Part shown: one piece after another, positions 43,400-53,072 of the stretch
Position numbering within the stretch: position 1 is the stretch's first letter
How the letters are laid out: every line of letters starts with the position of its first letter
Source of the DNA: Doryteuthis pealeii
Taxonomy: Eukaryota; Mollusca; Cephalopoda; Myopsida; Loliginidae
Length of the DNA stretch: 64,000 nucleotides
NCBI GenBank assembly: GCA_023376005.1
Contig: CM042148.1
Location: 76,456,799-76,520,798 of the forward strand
Reading direction: 5' to 3'
The notes under the pieces: generated by a model
The model's input: the letters and a program-made list of their open reading frames with translations, nothing else
The model's database searches: none
Told to the model about the DNA's origin: nothing
Made by a program: the position numbers and the translations under genes

Positions 43400-43650
43400 A
43401 GGGCCGGTTTAGCTCAGTCGGTAGAGTGTTCGGCTAGGAATCACAAGGTTCTTGGTTCGATACCGGCCCTCGCCAACTCAGCGAATGAGTAGCACAGGGA
43501 TCTGTGCGGTAAAGTGAGGAGCTGATGGTAGGTGTAGCGCTCCACCTCAGATGCCAAAATAATCTCCTTCGCCTAGCGCTAGTGATAAGAGGATAGACTC
43601 CCCCGCTGTCCGACCCATACCGACATTAGGCCGCCTCGACGACTTTACTA
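43400..43650 (+). repeat. tRNA-SINE A, full-length
   Basis: Head TTTAGCTCAGTCGGTAGAGT with B box GGTTCGATACC and complete acceptor words GGGCCGGT/CCGGCCCT; the body ends CGCCTCGACGACTTTACT. One of the best-preserved heads here, but its sequence is SINE rather than a tRNA gene. Confidence 0.87.
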
Positions 43651-44107
43651 TAATGCATTAGTTATTTTATTTCAAAACGTTAATTAAGTATTTCTACTAT
43701 TATAAATTAATGTATAAAATTCATTTAAAATATTAATAATGGAAAACACAAAATTAAACCTGCAAACATAAGGTCATCATGAGAGCAGAGTGTTTTGATT
43801 TGTAGATGATTGTCATTAAGAACTGTATAAACTCAATGTCTATATCATAGTTATAGTTATCTCTGTCATAATCTTAAACTCCTCCGCCCAGTTCCTCATT
43901 CATTCAACTATATGATCATCACAACCGTATTCTTCAAATTGCTCTTATGGCAAATACCGAACCCTTTTCATCATGTAGGTGCTAGAAGGCGGTGGCCGAG
44001 GGTCAACCACCTGTATTCATTAATAAACATGAAATTAAACAAATCATACATAAATGTATTTTATTATGTATGAGTTTAAAAACGAACGAGAAATCTGGAA
44101 AAAAACA

Positions 44108-44163
44108 GCTAGTGCAATGGTTAGAATCCCCAACTGTCAGCCTGGCAGTTAGGGTTCGAATCA
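44108..44163 (+). repeat. tRNA-like Pol III promoter head upstream of a hammerhead
   Basis: A box TAGTGCAATGG at 44110-44120 and B box GGTTCGAATC at 44153-44162, 33 nt apart. The arm CTGTCAGCCTGGCAG (about 44134-44148) would form an anticodon-like hairpin. No acceptor stem closes, so this is a tRNA-derived promoter and not a tRNA gene. Confidence 0.68.
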
Positions 44164-44189
44164 CACACAAAGAAGCTTCTTGTGTATAA

Positions 44190-44231
44190 CTCTGCTGATG
44201 AGGCATAATAGGCCGAAATATGCATACAGAG
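44190..44231 (+). ncRNA. Hammerhead ribozyme, type I, complete core
   Basis: Stem I is a perfect 5-bp CTCTG/CAGAG (44190-44194 with 44227-44231). The core is CTGATGA (44195-44201). Stem II is GGC/GCC (44202-44204 with 44212-44214) with loop ATAATAG. GAAA is at 44215-44218. Stem III is 2 bp (AT/AT) with loop ATGC. The cleavage triplet ATA (44224-44226) predicts a cut after A44226. Every invariant core base is present and the triplet fits the NUH rule. Stem III is weak, so dimerisation through the self-complementary ATGCAT or a flanking tertiary contact may be needed. Confidence 0.75.
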
Positions 44232-44565
44232 ATCGACTTTTTCTCGATTTGTTTACGCCTTACATTTGAACAGATATATTCGCCTAATTCATTAATTATC
44301 AACTAATTAATTTTCAAATTAGGTATGACTTCAATTAAGCACAATATTCCCCCCCCCCAAATTAATTATGTATGTAAACAAGATTTGGCATTAAATAACC
44401 CGCAAGGGTTAATATACCGTTAACTCTTAACCTACTTTAACCCGATGACAGCAGCACCCTCACCAATGCGGTCCTACTGTAAACCACTGACAGCGGCTTT
44501 CGCACTCGTCTACACTAAAAAATTGAGCAAAAAGACTCAGTTTAGAGAAATACTTTATTTGAATG

Positions 44566-44800
44566 GTCGTCGGGGTGGCCTAAAGTCGGTATCAGCCAAT
44601 CAGCGAGGGAGTCTATTCCCTTTTCACTAGCGCTAGACCAAGAAGATTGTTTTTGCCTCTGAGGTGGAGCGCCACACCTACCATTAGTTCCTTACTTTAC
44701 CGCACAGATCCCTGTGCTACTCATGCGCTGAGTTGTCGAGGGCCGGTATCGAACTAGGAAACTTGTGGTTTCTAGCTGAACTGTCTACCGACTGTGCTAA
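44566..44800 (-). repeat. tRNA-SINE A
   Basis: The head (minus strand) is degenerate in the A box (TTAGCACAGTCGGTAGACAG); the B box AGTTCGATACC is intact. The body ends GGCCACCCCGACGACCATTC. It lies about 40 bp before a Helitron. Confidence 0.8.
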
Positions 44801-44837
44801 TATGTTAATAGATAGTAAACTTTGAAATATCTCATCA

Positions 44838-45228
44838 TCTATTAATAATGGAGATTCGCTTCCGGTTTTTGTCTGTAACAAAAATTACGTCACTGTTTAC
44901 GTCACATTATTCAAAATCGTCATAACAGAATAAATACACTCAAAATTTGAACATGCAACATTAGACAGCCCTCATTGTTTTTTAAAACAAGTCTTAATAA
45001 ATACATGACTGGTAATATATATCTATATATAGTTTGTTTTATTTTAATACATATTTAAAGTTTACATTTCAAATTGTTTTATTTTTTAATCCTTTAAAGA
45101 ATTTGATGATCTTACTTACTTAGGGTACAAACTCGCTGACATTGAATTTTTTACTCCCACCCCTCAGGCAATATGTTTCAAAAATCTATTTTTACATCGC
45201 CCAGAGGCCGTTTTTTATTTTGTACTAG
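44838..45228 (+). mobile_element. Nonautonomous Helitron (391 bp), both ends intact
   Basis: Starts TCTATTAATAATGGAGATTC after A44837. Ends with a hairpin-like CATCGCCCAGAGGC region and CTAG at 45225-45228 before T45229. The same subfamily as 19213-19606, in the opposite orientation. Confidence 0.87.
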
Positions 45229-45337
45229 TACAGATAAAAAAATAAGAGAATTTAGTACAGTCGCGGGAAAAATTTGGTAGGCAAAGAGTTAAATACCAAC
45301 AAACCAATTCACTCGTATTTGCTACACTATAAGCAGT

Positions 45338-45785
45338 AGCCCAGTCGGTAGAGTGTTCGGCTAGGAATCACAAGGTTCCTGGATCGATACCGACCCTCAC
45401 CAACTCAGCGTATGAGTAGCACAGTGACCTGTATGGTAAAGTGTGGTGCTGATGGTAGATGTGGCGCTCCACCTCAGATGCTAAAATAATCTCCTTGGTC
45501 TAGCGCTAGTGAAAAGGAGATATACTCCCTCGTTGTTTGGCTGATACCGTCATTAGGCCGCCCCGACGACTTTACTTTATATATATATTACCAACCCCTC
45601 CACATGAGCAGGATGTAACTCAAGGTCAATTTCTTAAGTGTAGCTTAGCAGGTTTGAATTCATAGTTTTCCCGCTCCTAGATTGGTTACCAAGCCACGGT
45701 GAAAGAGCCTAGTGCACTCAACTAGTTATCCATAGCTGGAGGGAGAATAGATGGATGCATACCTTTCCCAAGGGTATTAGCGCTT
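45338..45785 (+). mobile_element. Composite SINE: SINE A joined to inverted SINE B, 10-bp target duplication
   Basis: TATAAGCAGT flanks the whole unit at 45328-45337 and 45786-45795. SINE A (A box TAGCCCAGTCGGTAGAG, B box GGATCGATACC) runs to CCCCGACGACTTTACTT. After a TATATATATTA linker, SINE B follows in reverse from ACCAACCCCTCC to TATTAGCGCT. A single duplication around both parts means they integrated together. Confidence 0.8.
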
Positions 45786-46029
45786 TATAAGCAGTTATAG
45801 CGTAGTATAGTACTAGGCCAAATGGGAACGAGGGTTAAGATTTAGTGATGCCAGTCTTAACAACGAAAAGAGACTACTTGTCGGTTAAAAAAAAACTGCA
45901 TTCTAAATTCTTTCTATGACATGGACTCAAATATCAAATAATAGTACTCGTGGGAAATACGTAACTACCCTTGCCACTGTAAAGTAAACTATTGGGATTA
46001 GCATGTCAAAGTCATCTCTATTATCTATA

Positions 46030-46658
46030 CTAGCAAATATATGCACCCTCCGGGTGCAAGTATTTCAGTTTTAATGTAATAAAATATTATATTAAATTTG
46101 AAAGGCTAATGAAACTAAATAAGAATGCAGATAAAAATATTTTGAAACAGAGGGGGCGGATACTCGAAAAATAGAACAACTGAAACTTACTCTTCCATAA
46201 CTCCCGTCTTTTATTGCTGAATTTTCCTAATTTAACTATTTAGCTAAATTAGGAAGACAAGAATAAAATTACAGTTATTTCTTCTTGTTAATTTTTTTCT
46301 TTTAAGATTTATCCGCAAGAATTTTGCTCATATTTATCAAGATAAAACCAAACAATTAGAAATCACTAATACCAAGCACATATTTATCAAAATCAAATTT
46401 CTAATATCAATATGCAAATTAGCGTTTCTGTTCACACTGTAAACTGGTATTTTTTTTGTATATATAAAAACAATTGCATGTTATTGGTATGTAGATATAG
46501 TCAACAGTATTAATAATGTTAATCAATTTTGTTAATTGAGGTTTAAACAAAAATAAAATCATGAAAATGTGACGTAAATAATTAAAGGAATTGTGACTTG
46601 AGTAGTAATATAGTTTCAGTTATAGACAGACAAACACACAATTTCTGTTATAAAAAGA
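46030..46658 (-). mobile_element. Nonautonomous Helitron (629 bp), both ends intact
   Basis: CTAG at 46030-46033, perfect hairpin GCACCC-TCC-GGGTGC at 46043-46057, and a 5' end TCTTTTTATAACAGAAATTG at the upper coordinate. The same subfamily as 1965-2602. Confidence 0.88.
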
Positions 46659-46689
46659 TATTAATACTAGTGTTCCTTAATTATACGAC

Positions 46690-47090
46690 CGTTATCATGT
46701 TAAAAATGAGAGCGTGCGAATCGCCCAAGATGAAATCCTGATTATCTGATGTCGCTTATCAACCGAATTCTTATTTCTTATGAGTGTCGTCATCTCAGCT
46801 AAATAATGGGCCATTCCGTTTTTATTACAATGGAAGAAAGGAAAGAAAAAGGATACGCTATACAGAAAAAATTTAGAAAGAAAGAAACTGGGTCGGGGAA
46901 AGATGGAAATAGCTTCACTATCTTTCCCCTACTCTTTCTTTCTTATTGTATTTTTGCTGTGTAGCATGTCCTTTTTCTTCCCTTTCTTTATAATATAAAC
47001 GGAATGGTCCCTTATTTAACTGAGAGGACGGCACTTTCATCTTGGACGATTTGGACGGACTCATTTTTAAACAGACGGTGTAACGGTTAT
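46690..47090. repeat. Element E, short inverted-repeat form
   Basis: Arms of about 190 bp meet near 46890. The left arm has TTAAAAATGAGAGCGT, GCCATTCCGTTTTTATTACA and GAAAGAAAGAAAC; the right arm repeats these inverted (GGAATGGTCCCTTATTTAAC). The outer words match those at 50145-50350. No coding sequence in it. Confidence 0.65.
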
Positions 47091-48280
47091 ATTTTTTTAG
47101 GAACCCCAGTATTATTATATAGATAAATAATGAAGTATCCATTGACTTAGAGTGCGCTGATAAACAACGACATAATAAGATGGAGTACAAACAGTAACTA
47201 AATAATAATTTATGTTGACGTTTTCTTAATATCATAACCAAAAGAATTTTGAAAAACAAAACATTTTTTTAGCTCGACTTGCGCCCTAGAACATACTGCA
47301 GACAGCATTTCAGCCTTGTACATTTTGCTTAATAGCGTCAAAGTCATGCTGCGATTGTAAAGGCTGTGTGTGTCGGCTGTCTCAGACGAGGGACCAGTCC
47401 ATTTCGACGCCGCGTCGAAACGGTACCCTCAATTTTCTAAATACATTCGCGGTCTCGTCGGCTGCATTCCTTTTGCTGGTGTTGTGATTTTGTGAGTTAT
47501 GAATGAAGAGAAAAATAACATAAAAGCTCACAGTAATTGCATTGCAGTATGACCAATACCGAAATTCGTGCACGCCATTGCTTTGCAATCAACATGATGC
47601 AAAGCCAATAAAAAGGAGATATATAGGCTGATTATGCATAGCAATGTCAGTTTCGGCCCACCTCTCGTAAATTAATCATTTCACAAGAGGCTTCTTTCAC
47701 CATAACAACATACCTGTAATTTTTTTTTTTTTTTTTGGCGGTTCACCAAATAAATTTGACTGTATGAAAACCTACTGTTGTGAAGGAGTTAAGCGAGTTA
47801 GAAAGGCTTGTGTCTGGTATAGATATAAATAACGTGATGATGCCACTTCCGTGGATCGAACTCCTAACTTCTGACTTACAAATAAATGTTTGGAGTCTGT
47901 CACTGTAATCGGACTGATTTGCAAGGAGTGATGCTGGTTGAGTTAGCCAATGGTCGTTGTACGTTTCTGGAGCGAGAGGCGAGCGAGAGCCGTAAAAGTA
48001 CCGGGATTTCTGTCATACGACGTGAAGAAACAAAAGCAAGACTGCGAACGAAGAATATACAAAGAGAAAGCAGAGCCACTGTTGCAGGCTGGCACGTTTG
48101 TCACTACGCCACGGGACCCTGGTTTCGGTTTCTTATTTATAGCACATCAACCTTTTTGGGTTATTTAATCCTTTTAAAAGAACGGTAGTGGTACTACTAT
48201 CCATAGTTAATGTCAGTTTCGGCCCACCTCTCGTAAATTAATTATTTCACAAGAAACTTCATTCACCATGACAACATACC
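47091..48280. other. Unassigned DNA with a direct repeat pair
   Basis: A 90-bp segment (TCAGTTTCGGCCCACCTCTC through CATACCTGTAATTTTTT) occurs at 47645-47735 and again at 48209-48290. Between them, a tRNA-like B box on the minus strand (GAGTTCGATCC near 47855-47865) and a 100-codon frame (47886-48188) are visible. The frame has no recognisable domain and an overlapping alternative frame, so it is not called as a gene. Confidence 0.45.
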
Positions 48281-48420
48281 TGTAATTTTTTCATAGCTGG
48301 TGTGGATGAGGTTTATACCTTTCCCAAGGGTATTAGTCCGAAAGTGAAACTAACAGTGGGGATAGAGTTCGAACTAGTTTAAATACGATGTTGCAGTCCA
48401 ATGGAAAATTTTAAAATATT
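48281..48420 (-). repeat. SINE B-related fragment
   Basis: The minus strand carries the tRNA-like CTAGTTCGAACTCTATCCCC and ATACCCTTGGGAAAGGTATA words of SINE B. A second similar remnant lies at about 48655-48740. Confidence 0.5.
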
Positions 48421-48509
48421 TTACTATACGTATACAGCTTCAAATGACAATCTTAACCAAAGTTAAATAATAATACGATAAAAGATACAAATAAATTGAC
48501 AATTAGTTC

Positions 48510-48645
48510 GAGATGGTTCCCTAGTCCGATATGGTTCCCCGAGTCCGACAAGAATACTGAAGAAAGGCCGGAGGGCACATCGGTCGAAACGTTGAACAGA
48601 TAACAATGAAGATGAAGACAATAGTTGGAATAAAATACAAATAAA
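48510..48645 (+). repeat. Fold-back P, single half
   Basis: CCGAGTCCGACAAGAATACT, GGGCACATCGGTCGAAACGT and ATAACAATGAAGATGAAGAC in order. No inverted partner. Confidence 0.72.
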
Positions 48646-48795
48646 CTAAATTGACAACTATTCCTTTCCTGAGGATTTTAGTCGGAAAGTGAGTTCAAAT
48701 TTTGCTTTCTACGATGTTACAACTCCCACTAATCTTAAGTCCGCGGGAACTCACCCAACCCTCGTGCATTTAAGAGAAAAAGAGGAGCATGTACA

Positions 48796-49072
48796 TTGTA
48801 TTTACTTCGTACCCCACAATATACGGGTTAGGCACAAGGCCCTATTAACGTGGGACCACCCACAAACCGAAGCTCATGGTGGTGGGTGAAAAATTGCGTC
48901 GATCCCGTCGGCATTCCCCTCAAGAGGGCGCCTCAGTCGCTGGGCAATAAACCCAGCCCTGCCCCTTTAAATCAAGGGGGCAGGTATTGGCTGGTAGGAT
49001 AGCCCCCTGGGATCGACGCTATTAAACTTGTAAAGATCCGGGACCGAAGCCACTGGACCCCCACCACGATGG
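48796..49072 (+). mobile_element. GCR structured GC-rich retroposon
   Basis: Starts TGTATTTACTTCGTACCCC. Contains the outer stem GCGTCGATCCC/GGGATCGACGC (about 48896 and 49009), hairpins CCCCTCAAGAGG and CCTGCCCC..GGGGGCAGG, and ends near GGACCCCCACCACG. No clear target duplication seen. Confidence 0.75.
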
Positions 49073-49139
49073 GCGCATGTACACGCATCATAACACAAAA
49101 AGTCGCTAAGAATCATCAAGTCAATATTTTCATTAATAA

Positions 49140-50090
49140 GTAAGTAAAGTCGTTGGGGTGGCCTAAAGTCGGTATCAGCCATCGCGAGAAGAGTCATCCC
49201 CTTTACCAGCGCTAAGACATAGGTGATTGTTTTTAGCGTTCTGAGTGGAGCGCAACACCTAAAAAACTAAAAATAAAACACAAAAACAAATAAAAGAAAA
49301 AAAAAACAAAATAAAAACTAAAAAACACCAAAAAAAAACAAAACAAAAAAAAAAAAAAAAATAATCAAAAATAAAGATAACAATAAAAAAAAAACTAAAA
49401 AAAAACCAAAACTATAATACCAAAAAAGAAAACAAAAAATAAACCCCACAAAAAAACTAAACTAAATACCCAACAAAAAAAAATAAAGAAAAAAAAAAAA
49501 AAAAAAAAAAATAAAAAACCAAAAAAAAAAAAAAACAAAAACAAAAAAAAAACTAACCAAAAAAAAAAAAAAAACTACAGAAAATAAAGATAAAAATATA
49601 AATTCTAAAAAAAAAAAGTAAAAAAAAGTAAAAAACCAAAAAAAAAAAATACTAAAAAACATTAACAATTTTTATAAGAACTAATAACAACTAAAAATAA
49701 AAAAAAAAAAAAAAAATGTACCAAAAAAATAACAAAAGCTAAAGAAAAATGAAAAAAAATAAAATAAAAAAAATAAAAAAAAATCAAAAACAAAAACAAA
49801 GACCATAAAGATAAACTAAATATTAAAAAAAAAACAAATAAAAAAAAAAAAAACTAAAAAAAAAAAACATTAAACAGAAACAACTAAATAAAAACCAAAA
49901 AAAAAAGCCTAAAACCATAAAAAAACAAGTAAACTAAAAAACTACAAAAAAAAAACAAACCAATCAGCTCCTTACTTTACCGCACATCATTCCTGTGCTA
50001 CTCATACTTTGAGTGGCGAGGCCGGTATCGAATAAGAACCTTGTGGTTTTCTAGCCGAACGCTCTACCGACTGAGCTAACCGACCCTTAA
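49140..50090 (-). repeat. tRNA-SINE A split by an A-rich insertion
   Basis: The 3' part (49140-49260) breaks off inside the GGTGTTGCGCTCCACTC word (minus strand). The family resumes at 49959 with the adjacent AGCTGATTG word and completes a tRNA-like head with TTAGCTCAGTCGGTAGAGCG near 50080. Without the interruption the two parts would form an ordinary full-length copy. Confidence 0.78.
49261..49958. repeat. A-rich low-complexity insertion, about 700 bp
   Basis: The plus strand is almost entirely A with scattered C and T and very few G, and shows no regular unit. Phe-rich minus frames are compositional. A tract of this length and irregularity inside a SINE is unlike the microsatellites elsewhere in the window. 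Confidence 0.85.
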
Positions 50091-50377
50091 TAACTTATCC
50101 CTTGATTAATTGTAAAAAATCAATATATTAATACTTGTGTCCTTAATTTACGACCGTTATTATCTCGATACCCCTGGTTAAAATGAGACCGTCCAAATCG
50201 TCCAAGAGAATACAAAAAGTAAATCCTGATTTCCTTATGGCTTTTCTGACAAATTCTTATTGCATATGGAGTGCCGTCACTCAACTAAAATAATGAAACC
50301 ATTCCGTTTTTCTATAAAGAAATAAAAGAAAAGGGGCTATGCTACCACAGAAAAAATAATAAAGAAAGAGGGAGTAT

Positions 50378-50640
50378 TTGTCTCATACCCCACTTGGATG
50401 GACTGGGCACAAGGCCTCGTTTTAATGTGGGCCCACCCACAAGCCGAAGCTCATGTGTGGGAAAGAACAAAATTGCGTCGATCCCCTCGGCATTCGCCCT
50501 CAAGGGGGCGCCTCAGGCGCTGGACAATAAACCCAGTCCTGCCCCCAAGGGGGCAGTATTGCCTGGGGATAGCCCCCTGGATCGACACTGTTAATTCACA
50601 CACCGGTCCAGTGGCCTGAAGCACACCGGACCCCCGAAGG
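50378..50640 (+). mobile_element. GCR structured GC-rich retroposon (left palindrome arm)
   Basis: GTATTTGTCTCATACCCCAC start, GTGGGCCCACCCAC hairpin, GCGTCGATCCC, CCCTCAAGGGGGC, CCTGCCCCCAAGGGGGCAG, and a GGTCC..GGACC terminal hairpin. Its inverted partner is at 54905-55185. Confidence 0.77.
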
Positions 50641-51887
50641 GTGGGCTGGTAGTGCAGCGAAAGAGGGTAGGGGAAAGATAAGAGAGGGGCGATGGCGTAG
50701 AAGCGAAACGCTAATATGTTTCAATCGAACATAATAAAAAATGAAAAGAGGGAGAGAGGAGAGAAAGTTAGTTAAATCAAGGTTATTATACTTTTTACAT
50801 ACTGAAGTATTTGCGAATAGCTTCTTAAGTAAATATATTAAACGTTGTAATAATTAAAATTATCATACTGTAGTATATTCAACAGTTCTGATAGTTACAA
50901 ATAATGTACAACAGTTTAAATTGTATTTTTATAAGCCCAAATGGGAAAAATCTCTTTAAAAGACATTTTTTTAATTTACATACAACGTACGCCAATGTAA
51001 TTTTTGTTGCTTTTTAAAGTTCGACACAGTCAGAAAAGGTTTTCGGAACAACTGCATTAGCGTTAACATCTTACAATAGTTACTTCTTTGTCAGTGAATT
51101 GTATTCTTATCAAAATCTTAACATTTCCAGATTTAAAGCAGAATTGGGTGAGAGTGGATTATTTAGTCCGGCGTTGACGATTTCCACACAGTGTTGAGAA
51201 AATAGGCCCCCAAAAGCGCAAGTAATTCGGAATAAAAAGGGAATGCTGGATATATGTCAAGAGTACGATAAAAGAATTAGGGTACAAAGATAACGCTGGG
51301 TACCTTACCAATTTGGGCAATGGTTAGTTAGGCTAGTCTAAAAGATAACTCTGTGTAATCATTTCGATCTAAACAGAGAGCACTTTGCAGAACTAATCGG
51401 TACCATTATAGTATGGGTGGCCTACCTTTAGAATGGGCTTACGAAATCATGTCTACTTATAGTATGTGGGCTACTATAAAAAGCATATATGGTTATAATA
51501 ATAACTGCTAACCCTAACCCTATTTCAGAATTTTAGAATATTTTAGAGTTAGATGATCTGATTCATGTAAATTATGGATAAATTCTTTTTTAATTATTCT
51601 AATTACTATATTAGCTTATGACTGATTTCATTTCTGAAATTGAATATATGTGAAAAAATAATTAGTTTCAATAAAAAAATTGCCTACTACTTATTCTAAT
51701 AATATACTCTTACTGAGTAGGATACTCAAACCTAGTAAGCTTACATACTATAACAGAACAAAAAGGAAGGCCACATAACTATAATGGCACCGACTAATCT
51801 ACATTCAGTAATATTTAATTCCAACTAGTTTACATGGGTAGCATAGGGCTTTAAGCAAGGAATCGAACTCGTTATTAGAGTAGGTAA

Positions 51888-52125
51888 TTTGCCTCATACC
51901 CCACTTGTAATGGCTGGACACAAAGTCTCATTTTTATGTGGGCTAGACAAAAATTCGCGTTGATCCCGTCGGCATTCCCCTCAAAGGGCCGCCTCAGGCC
52001 TGGCAATAAACCAGCCCCTCCCCAAGGGGGCAGGTATTGCCTGGGGGAAAAGCACCCCGGGATCGGAACGCATTATTTTGTACTTTACCGGTCCAGTGGC
52101 CGAAGCACACTGGACCGCCGAGGGG
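51888..52125 (+). mobile_element. GCR structured GC-rich retroposon, degraded
   Basis: TTTGCCTCATACCCCACTTG start, GCGTTGATCCC, CCTCCCCAAGGGGGCAGG, and GGTCCAGTGGCCGAAGCACA. The right palindrome arm has only a short remnant (AGTCTCATTTT) at the corresponding place near 53730. Confidence 0.7.
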
Positions 52126-53037
52126 AAGGGAAGTATTTAGTAAAGTAATGGTCTGAGAGACGGTTGATACCATGAAGGGGACGCGTTTTCCCAACCCATT
52201 CACCATAACCGACTTAACGGAATTAAAGAGCCAAACAAAAGTTGAGCCGTTCCCACGATTTCTTCAAAGATCAGCACGTGCAGCATTCTTGTGGCAACTC
52301 CCATCAGCTTATTCTATAGGCGCTTCACTTAGGTACAATGGTGCAGTTTATACAGTAGCACAGAAATCTATTACTTTGAAGTATTGTCGCTTTACGAGAT
52401 CAATTTTTCAATATGATAAATTTATTTTAAGAACTAATGAATACTAAAAAATGATTATTTGCAGTTGTCATCGTGTGTTTTTATGGGAAATATTTGGAAG
52501 TGTGTGCGAAAAAAAAGAAACTCAAATAATTGAACGTGGGGTATATTTTTCTTATTTCTATTTTTATCTATAAGCTAAAGAGCGAAATAAATTTTTATTT
52601 AAAAAAAAAAAAAGAAAGAAATTGAAAAAAATTGGTAGAGCCAAAATATTTACTCACACTCTCGTCAAGCCAACTGTGTCCTCTTCTTCCTTCCTCTCTT
52701 CGTTTTCTTTTCTTTTATCTCTTTTTGAATAATATAATAGATTAAATGCCTCTCTCGTCTCTCTCCTCTCTCATCTCTCTCTCTTCTCTCTCTCTCTCTC
52801 TCTTCTCTCTCATTTATATATCACTAATTTCACTAAAAACATTGTCAATGTTGAAAAAGATTTTCCGGGATAGTTTTTCAGGAATATGAAGATTTTACTG
52901 GTTTTTGTCCGGCCATAAATCATTGTCAAATCTCAGAGAAATATTCCCGAAAAAAATCTTTTCAACATGAACAATGTTTTTAGTGAAATTAGTGAATATA
53001 TAAATGAAAAAGAGAGAGAGAGAGAGAGAGAGAAGAG

Positions 53038-53072
<35 letters not shown>

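Noticed and set aside
43401..43475. Possible genuine tRNA gene
   Set aside because: The A and B boxes are good, but the sequence continues into the SINE A body and the same head recurs in many copies. No clean cloverleaf with an anticodon stem is evident.
47886..48188. 100-codon frame in a GC-richer stretch
   Set aside because: A second overlapping frame is equally open, there is no domain or splice context, and it ends in a repeat D-type word (CATCAACCTTTTTGGGTTAT).
52172..52447. 91-codon frame in the left palindrome arm
   Set aside because: No recognisable domain, and the matching sequence in the right arm is interrupted. It lies in a region of probable sequencing error.
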